From contig NZ_GL890942.1 in assembly GCF_000211815.1 (NCBI RefSeq), positions 95,568-159,567 of the forward strand: 64,000 nucleotides of DNA. Reading direction: 5' to 3'. Origin of the DNA: Moorena producens 3L. Lineage in GTDB: Bacteria > Cyanobacteriota > Cyanobacteriia > Cyanobacteriales > Coleofasciculaceae. Positions 1-8,846 of the stretch are shown here, piece after piece. The position numbers and the translations under genes are program-made. The notes beneath the pieces were generated by a model. It saw only the letters and a program-made list of their open reading frames with translations, was not told the origin of the DNA and did not search any database. Each line of letters opens with the position of its first letter. Within the stretch, counting starts at the first letter, position 1.

Positions 1-2
1 CC

Positions 3-3000
3 TTTAGCTTGGCGAAACTGCTGAAAACTGTTCCGCTGAAATCCCCAGTGCCAGTAGATGGGGAAATGGCAGCGGACTTATCGATTACCGGTCCGATTAA
101 CCAGCCAGAGGTGACTGGCACACTACGGAATACTAAAGTGACCACCATCGACAAGGTTAAGTTGGCTCAGATTCGGGCTGACTTGGCTGGGAATTTTTCC
201 CAAGTGGTCTTGACGGATTTCTTAGTAAAACCTGAGGCAGGTGGGAAAATTACTGGGCGTGGTCAAGTAAGACTGGCTAGTGACCAGCAAGGGGGAACTA
301 AACCTCAGGGAATGCCCCTAGCGTTCGATTTTATCGCTGCCCTTCCGGTGGATGCCATTGCATCTCCCTATAAGCTGCCATCTCAGATTACCCTGGGCAA
401 CCTCGACGCCCAAGCTACCATCAGAGGAAACACTCAAAACCCCCAAGGGAGTCTAATTTGGCAAGCACCAGCGGTATCCACTTCATCTTCAAAGAATATC
501 GGGGTTTCTGGTGCTGGAGAACTCCTGTTGCTCAATCAGAATATTTTACTGCGTAACACCCAGGTCAAGGTCGGTAAAGGGAGAATCACTGCTACGGGTA
601 CAGGAAACCTTAAAACCAGTAAGTGGGAAGCTACTGTAGTGGCTAACGCTGTGCCTCTAGACCCCTTCTTACCCCTGTCGGGACAGTTAACCCAAGGAAA
701 AATCAACCTCTCTGGTAGTTTCAAATCCTTTTCTCCTAAATCTATTGAGGCAACAGGAGATATGCAGGTGGGGGTAGAAGGGGGTAAGGTGAAGGCTACA
801 GGTCAGGTAAATCGGGGCATGGTGGAGTTGGACGCCAGAGCCTCTAAAATTAAACTGAATAAGGTAGTGCCCAAGTTGGGTTTACCGATTGGTTTAGATT
901 CTGGCAAAATCAACCTTTCTGCTTCCCTGGAGTCTCTGCTATCTTCTAGCTCAACTCCCAACCTCAATAGCCTGATGAATACTATCGATGGCAATTTTAA
1001 TGGGTTGCTCGGGGTGGGTGGGGGTAAGGTTAATGCTACAGGTCAGCTAAATTCAGGGAATCTGGATGTTAATGCATTAGCTGGTCAAATTCAGCTCAAT
1101 CCCCTAGTTCCCAATTTGGCCATACCAGTAGCACTACGGTCGGGTCAGCTTAATCTTTCGGGAACCCTAGCATCTCTTATCGCCTCTGGCTTGAATCGGG
1201 ACTTCAATAGCCTCAATACTATCAAGGCCAATTTTGAGGGAAACTTAGGGGTCGCTGATGGTCAAGTTAATGCCAAAGGTCAGTTAAATTCAGGGAATCT
1301 GGATGTTAATGCATTAGCTGGTCAAATTCAGCTCAATCCCCTAGTGCCAGATGTAACCATACCAGTAGCGCTACGGTCGGGTCAGCTTAATCTTTCCGGA
1401 ACGATAGCATCTCTGCTTGCCTCTGCCTTGAATCGGGACTTCAACAGCCTAAATACTATCAAAGCCAATTTTGAGGGAAACTTAGGGGTGGCTGATGGTC
1501 AAGTTAACGCTACAGGTCAATTAAATTCAGGAAATCTGGATGTTAATGCATTAGCTGGTCAAATTCAGCTCAATCCCCTAGTGCCAGATGTAACGATACC
1601 AGTAGCGCTACGGTCAGGTCAGCTTAATCTTTCCGGAAGCCTGGCATCTCTGCTCGCCTCTGCCTTGAATCGGGACTTGAATAGCCTCAATACTATCAAC
1701 GCCAATTTTGAGGGAAACTTAGGGGTGGCTGATGGTCAAGTTAATGCCAAAGGTCAGTTAAAGTCAGGGAATCTGGATGTTAATGCATTAGCTGGTCAAA
1801 TTAGCTTGAGTAATAGTATTCCTAATCTAGCGCTACCGATAGCTCTCAAGTCAGGTAAAGCTAACCTTTCTAGTTCTTTAGAGTCTCTACTGGCTTTCGG
1901 CTCATCATTTAACCTTGACCTACTCAAGGCAATTCAGGCTAGCTTTGATGGAAACCTAGGTGTAGGTGGTGGTAACGTTAATGCTATCGGTCAGTTAAGC
2001 TCTGGGGTGCTGACTGCGGATGCGATCGCAAACAGCCTGGATGTAGGGGAAATCGCATCCCAAATGGCCTTAGCTAACTTCCCAACTATCGATACAGAAA
2101 TCGGGGGAAAAGTCAAGTTAAAGAGCCGACTTAACACCCTAGACCCCCCAACTCTACTGAATCAGACTGACCTACAAGCAGACCTTAACGGAGTACTAGC
2201 CCAAGGGAAACTTAACCTAAATAGCACCCTTAGCAAGGGTCTATGGCAAGCGGCAATTAATACCACTAATCTTGATTCCTCCTTACTGGTTAGTCAGTTA
2301 TTACCGGAGCTGGGTAACCAAAAACTAGAGCTAGGACCGCTGAACAGTCAACTGAATTTATCCGGAAACCTCAATCCTCTGCTCAATCCTGGTGCTATTG
2401 CTACCATTAAAGCAAATACCCTATCGCTAGAGTTGCCAAAACATTCCTTTAATGCTAAGGGAGTAATCCTACTGTCCCATCTCACCAAAACTAACCCTAG
2501 TCAGATGCCATGGGAGATTGGAACTGATCTAAACCTAGAGGTTGGTTCTGATCTCAGTAAATTGCCCTATAACCTGCTATTGAGTCGGTTACCTTTGGAG
2601 CAAATTTCCCCAGGGTATCAAATTCAGGTCAAGGGTCAAGCTGACTTGAACGGTCGCATCCAAGGGAAAAATTTACTCTCAGCCCCTTTCCTACCTGGGA
2701 ATTTGAATATGACCGGGAATCTACAGCTATCGAATTTGAAGGTTAACGACTTAACCTTTGAGCCAGTGTTAGCTGGGCCAGTAACCGTTGCGCCAGGACA
2801 AGAATTAGCCATAGATTTACGAGGAAAGAAAGATGCGATCGCAACTCGCCTCCAACCCTGTACTAGAGGAGACCAATGTCTTGCTCCCTATCTGCCCGCA
2901 TCCTTTACACTCAAACAGGGACAAGGGTCACAATTCCCGATTCTGATCACAGGAGTACGCCGGGGAGATAACTTAAGGGCTCAGATCAAGAATTTTTCCC

Positions 3001-5732
3001 TAGCTATCCTTAATCTGACCCCTGGTTTGATCTACGGTATTCCCGGTAGATTGGAAGGCGAGGTAACAGGGCAAGCTAACCTGAATCTTTTCACCCTAGA
3101 AACCTCTGGTCGTAATACTATCGAAATTAAGGAACTTGCTATAGGAGAAATAAACGCTAAACAAGTTAGTGCTAACTTCTCCTATCAAGATCATATTGCC
3201 CAGATCGCATCAGCTGCTTTAATCTTAGGCAACAGTCGATATTTATTCAAAAATGGTCGATTTAATCTCAAGTCTCAACAAATAAATGGCAAGCTGACTA
3301 TTCCAGAAGCTTATATTGAAGACATCCTGACTATTGTCAAAGGTGTTGATATTATCGACATCGCTCAAGGATTCCAAACTACTAATTCCTCTACTACTAA
3401 TTCCTCTAGTGATAAAATTGGTAACAAGAAATTTGGCAACGCTGACCAATTACGACCATTCCCTAGTATTATACATGGCTCCCTAGCTACTCTCCTACGA
3501 CGGTTTGCCAAAATAAATGCCCAAGACGACGCTGTTGCTAACCCGTTTAATCCCACTACACTCCTGACTAATTTAGATATTCGAGGTAAGTATACTGGAG
3601 AAATTGCTGTTGCTGGAATCTTGACTAATCCTAAAGTCGATTTTAATGTTGAAGGCAACAATTGGCAGTGGTATGCTAATTCTCCCAATCAAGTAATTGT
3701 GCTCAACCAATTGGTTGGTAAAGGCAGTTACGACCAAGGTGTAATTACTGTGCAGCCAGCCCGAATGGAATTGGGGGAAACAGTCTTAGCATTTCAAGGA
3801 CAGCTTGGCCAAGAAAGCAACTCAGGAAACTTCCTCCTCCAGAATCTATCTCTAGAGACCGTTAGCAATTTAGCCAGCAATTTTGTCACTATTCCCTTTG
3901 ACATTGCAGGTAACTTGAATGCCAAAGGCGAGCTGGGTGGTAGTCTCACCAATCCCCAAGTCACCAATGGGCAAGTCGCTGTTGTAGATGGCTCCGTCAA
4001 TAATACCTCCCTCGATGATATTGAAGTCAATTTCGACTATGTTGATTCTCGTCTTGACTTTGACACCAACAAACCAGATTATCTACAAGTCTCTGGTAAA
4101 GTCCCCTTTCCCCCCAAACCAGATAGCGATCGCATCGATATCAACCTCAAGTTGGCAACTCCAGCCATGGCACTCCTTAGTGTAGTGACTCAACAACAAG
4201 TGGAATGGGTGAATGGAGAGGATAGAACCGCTGATATAGACCTGGATGTTAGTGGAAGTTTGGAGTTAGCAGATAGTATCAAAATTAAAGACTTATCAGG
4301 AACATCTGAGGTTAATATCCAGAATGGTACTATCAAAACCAAGCTCCTAGAAGATGACTTTACTCTCAATGTTGTAGGCAAGTTTAAGTTAGATGATCAA
4401 CGCCTGCAAGTAGTAAACTCTCCAGATACAGAAGGTCAAAAAACTCTCGAAGGTAACCTAGCAGGGATTGGATTTTCCCTGTCTGGGGAATTGCCGATAG
4501 TGTCAAATAGGATAGCGTCAAATACGACAAACTCCTCCAATCCCCTAACCCTGACAATTCCTAAAGATAACCTAAAGTTAGCAGGGCTCTATGAAGGGGG
4601 AGTAGCAAGTAATATCGTGATTACTGGTTCAGCATTGCGTCCAGTTATTGGAGGAAACATTAACTTAGAAAATGGGCAAGCCTTTATACCGAAGATACAG
4701 GAAACCAAGACCCAAGCAAGTGACGAAAAACCCGTTAATAATACGTCTAATCAGACTCCCTCAGTAGTCCGTAGTAGAATAAATAATCTGTTTGTGCCTA
4801 GGTTAAGGAATTTTCAGATAAATTTGGTAAATGAGTTAAGAGTGCAACAGTTTCCCATATATGATATTCGAATAGCTGGTGATTTAACCCTCAACGGTCC
4901 TATCAATGGCAATCTCCAAAACTTACAAGGATTGGGAACAATTACGCTACGACGTTGGGAAGTTGATGTATTAGAAACCGAATTTGTTTCAGACAGGCGG
5001 CACAATAACACCATTGTATTTGTACCAGAACAGGGATTACTCAATCCCAATTTAGATCTTAAGTTTATCACCATAGCCTTTGAGCCTTCTGGTGCCTTAC
5101 GTCAAAGACGGGTTGATAACGAAATCCTTGAGAATGTCGTGCAGTCTTCTCGACCCGACCAAGTGAAGATAACCCTCGCCATCAAAGGTCAAACTAGTCA
5201 AATCCTTGCCCTAGGAGGAGAGAAAGATTATTGTGCTGATCAGCAAATTGCTACTAGTGGACAAGATAGTGGACTAGCTAAACTTGGTTCAAAAACCACC
5301 ATCTTGTCTCGCCAACAATTCCAACAGCTCTCTGAGTGTGTTTATGGCGAAGCTATTGCTAATAGTGAAGACAAGGAGTTTCTATTTTCCCCCATTGTTA
5401 GTTTAAGCAGTACTCCTCCCCGCAGTGAAAGTGGAATTATCGCTCTGCTCGGTAACAGTTTTATTACCCAAGTTGAGACTATCGCTAACAGCAATGAACG
5501 AGAAATAGCTGAGTTAGTGATTACTCAGTATGTTGTGCGACCAATTATCAAAGATATTTTATTTACTGTTGAAGAACAAGTCAGCAATGTCGGGAGATCC
5601 ATCGGTTTAGCTGATTTACAGGTTTACCCAACCTTCGATGCCATTTATGATTTGGGACAAACTTCCTCAGTTGAATTGAGTTACGACTACGTGTTTAATG
5701 AGGTACAAGTTAGATATAAATGGCAATTTTGA
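3..5732 (+). CDS. tamB: TamB-like translocation/assembly protein, 5' end outside window
   Basis: Large beta-helical AsmA/TamB-type protein expected to span the periplasm and help deliver lipids or outer-membrane proteins to the outer envelope. The frame is open to the left edge, so the N-terminus is missing and the TTG at base 9 is not a true start. What is visible: about 1,900 residues of alternating short hydrophobic and polar strands, and a C-terminal TamB (DUF490) region from roughly residue 1450 to the end, closing with a strand rich in aromatic residues (ending YKWQF), as expected for a protein that docks to a BamA-type barrel. Residues about 255-660 hold near-identical 79-residue repeats. 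Family assignment rests on overall composition, length and the C-terminal block; the number of repeats looks lineage-specific. Confidence 0.85.
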   Translation, partial: FSLAKLLKTVPLKSPVPVDGEMAADLSITGPINQPEVTGTLRNTKVTTIDKVKLAQIRADLAGNFSQVVLTDFLVKPEAGGKITGRGQVRLASDQQGGTKPQGMPLAFDFIAALPVDAIASPYKLPSQITLGNLDAQATIRGNTQNPQGSLIWQAPAVSTSSSKNIGVSGAGELLLLNQNILLRNTQVKVGKGRITATGTGNLKTSKWEATVVANAVPLDPFLPLSGQLTQGKINLSGSFKSFSPKSIEATGDMQVGVEGGKVKATGQVNRGMVELDARASKIKLNKVVPKLGLPIGLDSGKINLSASLESLLSSSSTPNLNSLMNTIDGNFNGLLGVGGGKVNATGQLNSGNLDVNALAGQIQLNPLVPNLAIPVALRSGQLNLSGTLASLIASGLNRDFNSLNTIKANFEGNLGVADGQVNAKGQLNSGNLDVNALAGQIQLNPLVPDVTIPVALRSGQLNLSGTIASLLASALNRDFNSLNTIKANFEGNLGVADGQVNATGQLNSGNLDVNALAGQIQLNPLVPDVTIPVALRSGQLNLSGSLASLLASALNRDLNSLNTINANFEGNLGVADGQVNAKGQLKSGNLDVNALAGQISLSNSIPNLALPIALKSGKANLSSSLESLLAFGSSFNLDLLKAIQASFDGNLGVGGGNVNAIGQLSSGVLTADAIANSLDVGEIASQMALANFPTIDTEIGGKVKLKSRLNTLDPPTLLNQTDLQADLNGVLAQGKLNLNSTLSKGLWQAAINTTNLDSSLLVSQLLPELGNQKLELGPLNSQLNLSGNLNPLLNPGAIATIKANTLSLELPKHSFNAKGVILLSHLTKTNPSQMPWEIGTDLNLEVGSDLSKLPYNLLLSRLPLEQISPGYQIQVKGQADLNGRIQGKNLLSAPFLPGNLNMTGNLQLSNLKVNDLTFEPVLAGPVTVAPGQELAIDLRGKKDAIATRLQPCTRGDQCLAPYLPASFTLKQGQGSQFPILITGVRRGDNLRAQIKNFSLAILNLTPGLIYGIPGRLEGEVTGQANLNLFTLETSGRNTIEIKELAIGEINAKQVSANFSYQDHIAQIASAALILGNSRYLFKNGRFNLKSQQINGKLTIPEAYIEDILTIVKGVDIIDIAQGFQTTNSSTTNSSSDKIGNKKFGNADQLRPFPSIIHGSLATLLRRFAKINAQDDAVANPFNPTTLLTNLDIRGKYTGEIAVAGILTNPKVDFNVEGNNWQWYANSPNQVIVLNQLVGKGSYDQGVITVQPARMELGETVLAFQGQLGQESNSGNFLLQNLSLETVSNLASNFVTIPFDIAGNLNAKGELGGSLTNPQVTNGQVAVVDGSVNNTSLDDIEVNFDYVDSRLDFDTNKPDYLQVSGKVPFPPKPDSDRIDINLKLATPAMALLSVVTQQQVEWVNGEDRTADIDLDVSGSLELADSIKIKDLSGTSEVNIQNGTIKTKLLEDDFTLNVVGKFKLDDQRLQVVNSPDTEGQKTLEGNLAGIGFSLSGELPIVSNRIASNTTNSSNPLTLTIPKDNLKLAGLYEGGVASNIVITGSALRPVIGGNINLENGQAFIPKIQETKTQASDEKPVNNTSNQTPSVVRSRINNLFVPRLRNFQINLVNELRVQQFPIYDIRIAGDLTLNGPINGNLQNLQGLGTITLRRWEVDVLETEFVSDRRHNNTIVFVPEQGLLNPNLDLKFITIAFEPSGALRQRRVDNEILENVVQSSRPDQVKITLAIKGQTSQILALGGEKDYCADQQIATSGQDSGLAKLGSKTTILSRQQFQQLSECVYGEAIANSEDKEFLFSPIVSLSSTPPRSESGIIALLGNSFITQVETIANSNEREIAELVITQYVVRPIIKDILFTVEEQVSNVGRSIGLADLQVYPTFDAIYDLGQTSSVELSYDYVFNEVQVRYKWQF
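765..1990 (+). repeat. In-frame 237 bp repeats inside tamB
   Basis: Units of 79 codons carrying GQLNSGNLDVNALAGQI and LRSGQLNLSG motifs. Three to four units between about 1006 and 1945 are almost identical at DNA level (period 237 bp, for example the unit starts near 1237, 1474 and 1711); flanking units at 765-1005 and 1945-1990 are diverged. DNA-level identity points to recent in-frame duplication. Confidence 0.85.
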
Positions 5733-5960
5733 TGTCAGCAGTCAGCAGTCAGCAGTCAGCAGTCAGCAGTCAGCCGTCAGCCGTCAGTGATCAGTGGTCA
5801 GTGGTCAGCCGTCAACTAATGTAACTTAGATTAAACTAATGCTTACCTGTTTTATCCAAAAGCTGATAGCTGATAGCTGAAAACTGATAGCTGATAGCAC
5901 CTCAAGTAGCACCTCAAGTAGCGCTAATCGCTGTTCGCTGATACGCGACACGCTGATAGC
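5733..5960. repeat. Heptanucleotide short tandem repeats after tamB
   Basis: GTCAGCA/GTCAGCC tandem units from 5733 to 5815, then AGCTGATAGCTGA-type units from about 5866. These are the STRR class typical of filamentous cyanobacteria. No gene is seen here. Confidence 0.85.
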
Positions 5961-5970
5961 TTACATTATA

Positions 5971-6270
5971 CTATTTTTTCAAAATACTACAGATAAGTTC
6001 CCCTGGACCATTGTCTTGAAATGGCACAACAGTTCTGTATTTCTTAACTCTAATGCGATTGCGACAATTATATATTTCTATAGGAGTAGCAACGCCATTA
6101 ACACTAACTGCTGCTCGATATTCCCATAGATACTTAGCACTCCGCTTAATGCTAAGGATGCAAATCCGGTTGTTATTTTTAGTGCGGCAGTAGGAGAAAG
6201 CAAGAGCGGGAGGTGCAAAGGCAAAGGATAATGTTAGCAACAGCAATAAAGTAGTTAGGTATTTTTTCAT
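5971..6270 (-). CDS. Small secreted protein of unknown function
   Basis: 99-residue protein if translated from the ATG at 6270 (MKKYLTTLLLLLTLSFAF...). An upstream in-frame extension to 6441 only encodes the TPDSRLP-type translation of a repeat array, so it was discarded. Residues 1-25 form a classical Sec signal peptide with an ALA-type cleavage site; the mature part is about 75 residues, basic, with three or four cysteines that could pair in the periplasm. I do not recognise the family. No Shine-Dalgarno is visible. It lies convergent to tamB between two repeat arrays. Confidence 0.6.
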   Translation of the reverse strand: MKKYLTTLLLLLTLSFAFAPPALAFSYCRTKNNNRICILSIKRSAKYLWEYRAAVSVNGVATPIEIYNCRNRIRVKKYRTVVPFQDNGPGELICSILKK

Positions 6271-6292
6271 TTTTAAATTTGTTATTGGAGGG

Positions 6293-6363
6293 AATCGGGA
6301 ATCGGGAATCGGGAGTCGGGAATCGGGAGTCGGGAGTCGGGAGTCGGGGAGATGGGGAGATGG
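6293..6363. repeat. GGGAATC/GGGAGTC heptamer array
   Basis: About eight tandem heptamers followed by GGGGAGAT octamers, immediately upstream of the small secreted gene; the array replaces a normal promoter/RBS region. Confidence 0.85.
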
Positions 6364-6715
6364 GGAGAATTTTATTAAGTAGATGTAGGGTGGGCAGTGC
6401 AACAGACAGATTAATGTGCTTGCCATCGGGTTGCTAGGCACTGCCCACCAAGGAGAATTTTATTAAGTAGATGTAGGGTGGGCAGTGCAACAGACAGATT
6501 AATGTGCTTGCCATCGGGTTGCTAGGCACTGCCCACCAAGGAGAATTTTATTAAGTAGATGTAGGGTGGGCAGTGCAACAGACAGATTAATGTGCTTGCC
6601 ATCGGGTTGCTAGGCACTGCCCACCAAGGAGAATTTTATTAAGTAGATGTAGGGTGGGCAGTGCAACAGACAGATTAATGTGCTTGCCATCGGGTTGCTA
6701 GGCACTGCCCACCAA
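6364..6715. repeat. Four perfect 88 bp tandem repeats with internal inverted repeat
   Basis: Unit starts at 6364, 6452, 6540 and 6628, period exactly 88 and essentially no divergence. Each unit contains GTGGGCAGTGC and its complement GCACTGCCCAC about 35 bases apart, so each unit could form a hairpin. The same palindrome arms recur at 27978-28175 with a different centre, defining a dispersed family. Confidence 0.9.
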
Positions 6716-6928
6716 GGATTAATCACAATAGAACACTTGTTGATCACCTCAAGAGGTCTTGTGTTGATCAGCTGAGCCTGTTAATAACCTACAACATCAT
6801 AACCTTAAACCTACCCTACTCGAACGCCAAAGGCGAACAACCATCTAACCTTGGCCAAAAGGCCACGCTTCGCGAACAACCAAATAACCTTGGCCAAAAG
6901 GCCACGCTTCGCGAACAACCTGCTAACC

Positions 6929-6965
6929 AAAAAAAAGTAGCCGCAGAACTATGTTCCACGGCTAG
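6929..6965 (-). terminator. Rho-independent terminator, copy A
   Basis: On the minus strand TAGCCG-tg-GAAC-ata-GTTC-tg-CGGCTA is followed by an interrupted run of T. It lies about 210 bases after the stop of the 84-residue gene, implying a long 3' UTR. The equivalent in copy B is 31559-31595. Confidence 0.75.
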
Positions 6966-6971
6966 GAATTG

Positions 6972-6996
6972 TTACTTATGTCTCAACTTTGTAAAC
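6972..6996 (-). other. Conserved 25-base 3' UTR element, copy A
   Basis: Exactly identical to 31529-31553 although neighbouring sequence in the two modules has diverged and been filled by repeats. It sits directly before the terminator hairpin. Function unknown; it could belong to a 3' UTR-derived small RNA. Confidence 0.5.
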
Positions 6997-7141
6997 CTAA
7001 TCAAACATAATCCGATCAGACCGTAAGCTATCAGCGTGTCGCGTATCAGCTATTAGCTATTAGCTATCCGTTTTCAGCTATCAGCTAAACACTGACCACT
7101 GACGGCTGACCGCTGACCGCTGACATCAGACCTGATGCTTT

Positions 7142-7159
7142 GGGGGGGCAAAGCCCCCC
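7142..7159 (-). other. Post-stop hairpin, copy A
   Basis: GGGGGGC-ttt-GCCCCCC, 13 bases beyond the stop codon of the 84-residue gene. Copy B has CAGGGGGC-ttt-GCCCCCTG in the same place, so base pairs differ between copies but pairing is kept. Confidence 0.6.
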
Positions 7160-7172
7160 AAAATTTAAGCCC

Positions 7173-7427
7173 TTAACCCAGCATTAAGTACTTCGTCATT
7201 ACCGTCATGAATTCGCCAGGAATGTCAGTCGGCTGAAGGGGGCTCCACTCGTCAACTTGGGCGTAACCCCGTGCATAAAGGGTATAAATGGTGTTGTTTA
7301 TTGCCTGGCGGGAGCCTTTCAAAATGTGCTTAATGGGGTATTTTTTTTGGGAAGGTTCCTGAGGCGTATTACTAGGAGTAATTTCCTCAGGATTGTTTTC
7401 TGGGTTAGGGCGAAAATTGTCGGACAT
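7173..7427 (-). CDS. Conserved small protein (84 aa), copy A
   Basis: 84-residue acidic/proline-rich N-terminus (MSDNFRPNPENNPEEITPS) followed by a compact conserved half with GSRQAINNTIYTLYARGYA and VDEWSPLQP. The ATG at 7427 is preferred over the TTG nine bases upstream because copy B starts at the same residue. Copy B (31070-31324) differs at only three or four residues. No signal peptide or membrane segment. No known function; it looks like a cyanobacterial conserved hypothetical. It is transcribed divergently from the hydrolase/TPR gene at 7712, has a consensus promoter and a long 3' UTR ending in a terminator, so it is very likely expressed. Confidence 0.8.
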   Translation of the reverse strand: MSDNFRPNPENNPEEITPSNTPQEPSQKKYPIKHILKGSRQAINNTIYTLYARGYAQVDEWSPLQPTDIPGEFMTVMTKYLMLG

Positions 7428-7459
7428 AGTTAACAATTCGTTGTTAAGTTACAAATATA

Positions 7460-7488
7460 ATCATAACGATAACATTTTAATTTGTCAA
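7460..7488 (-). promoter_or_regulatory. Sigma-70 type promoter of 84-aa gene, copy A
   Basis: Minus strand: TTGACA at 7488-7483, 17-base spacer, TATGAT at 7465-7460. An imperfect AT-rich palindrome (AAATGTTATC...GATTATATTT) overlaps the -10, reminiscent of Fur-family boxes. Copy B preserves both hexamers and the spacing. Confidence 0.75.
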
Positions 7489-7541
7489 GGGGTTTTATAA
7501 TTTTTTTTCGGAGGGATAATTGAAAGAAATTGTACGGTTAT

Positions 7542-7617
7542 GGAATTTAGAATTTAGAATTTAGAATTTAGAATTTAGAATTTAGAATTTAGAATTTAGA
7601 ATTTAGAATTTAGAATT
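7542..7617. repeat. GAATTTA heptamer array
   Basis: About eleven uninterrupted tandem copies of GAATTTA between the 84-aa gene and the divergent hydrolase gene. Confidence 0.9.
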
Positions 7618-8062
7618 TCCGACTCCCTATATTTTCCTGTGTTAAAATAATTCGAGATTGGGTTTCAGGCATCTACTAGTTAATGCTATATAATTAACTT
7701 GAGGGTAACCGTTGAGGGATTTAACCGGCTTAATCGAAATCTCAAGCTATCAGGACTTATTGCCCAGTGCGGATGTGGTGTTTGTTCACGGGCTGGGAGG
7801 GGATGCTATCAGCACCTGGCATCCCCAGGGAAAACGGGATGATGATGACTGCTGGCTAGGTTGGTTAGGAAAAGATAATTTATGCGTTAACATCTGGTCT
7901 TTTGGGTATGACGCTGAAGCGACAAACTGGACAAGCCACAGCAGTATGCCCCTTTTCGATCAAGCCAGTAATTTATTAGAGTGGCTAGATATCAACGATT
8001 TCGGCCAACGTCCATTAATCTTTATTGCTCACAGTATGGGCGGGCTTTTAGTCAAAAAGATG

Positions 8063-8161
8063 GGGAGCATCCCAATTTGGCACGTTAGCTCTTTTTAGGG
8101 GGCTGAAACCCTTGAAATATCGTTGCTTTGGGTAATATTGTTTCCAAAATGGGATGCTCCC
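8063..8161. mobile_element. 99 bp MITE with 8 bp target duplication
   Basis: Terminal inverted repeats GGGAGCATCCCAATTTGG and CCAAAATGGGATGCTCCC (one internal mismatch) bound the element; AAAAGATG occurs directly on both sides (8055-8062 and 8162-8169). No ORF inside. An 8 bp duplication fits families such as IS1595, ISL3, IS66 or ISAs1; no autonomous parent is in the window. Confidence 0.9.
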
Positions 8162-8815
8162 AAAAGATGCTCAACAGTGCCTTGACCTTTCAAAAGCAAG
8201 CTATTCTTGAGCAGACGAAAGGGATTGTATTTCTGGCTACTCCCCACACTGGGTCTCATCTAGCTAATTTAATTGATAATATTAACTTTCTGACACGAAC
8301 TACAATAAGTGTAAAAGAACTAAAAGCTCATTCCCCTCAGTTACGGGAATTAAATGAATGGTATCGAGAACATGTTCGGAGTCTAGGAATTGCCACAAAA
8401 GTCTATTACGAAACCCAGGCTGTAAACGGGATTTTGGTTGTAGACGAGGATAGTGCCAACCCAGGCATTGAAAAAGTGAAGCCGGTTGCGATACCAAAGA
8501 ATCACATTGACCTATGCAAACCAGAATCTCAAGATAGTCAGGTCTATCTTGGTGTCAAGAGATTTATCAAGGAATGCCTCAAAAAAAAAGAGATAAGCTT
8601 AAATCACCCCAGTAACATTATTAATCATGCTAGGGCCTACTCTGTAGAAGCGTTTGAGTTATCTTGGAACAGTTTGCCACCAGAAGCCCAACAGTTAGGA
8701 TGTCTTCTGAGTTTGTTTGCTCCTGCTCCTTTTCAGTGGTCACTGGTAGAGACTTGTGTTATCGATGAAAATCAGGAACAATGGTATCAACAACAAGAAG
8801 TATTGGAAGAGTTAC

Positions 8816-8846
8816 GCGTTCGCGTAGCGTGGCCTACGGCCAATCG
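8816..8846 (+). repeat. Dispersed GCGTAGCGTGGCC repeat inserted in frame
   Basis: TTCGCGTAGCGTGGCCTACGG-type repeat lies inside the hydrolase/TPR gene and is translated as RVRVAWPT. The same repeat is intergenic at about 29700-29770, 30270-30310, 31820-31850, 41555-41600, 45030-45055 and 49780-49805. Confidence 0.75.

Larger units (their letters stand above)
6752..7680 (-). repeat. Inverted duplicated module, copy A
   Basis: This block (reverse strand) matches 30635-31895 (forward strand): shared upstream sequence ending in ACACAGGAAAATATAGGGAG, promoter, 84-residue gene, post-stop hairpin, conserved 25-base 3' element, terminator, and the distal AGGCTCAGCTGATCAACAC side. The STRR arrays within the two copies differ. 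Confidence 0.85.

Noticed and set aside
6364..6715. Regular repeats that could suggest a CRISPR array
   Set aside because: The 88 bp units are identical throughout with no variable spacers, and no cas genes are near. The heptamer arrays elsewhere also lack spacers.
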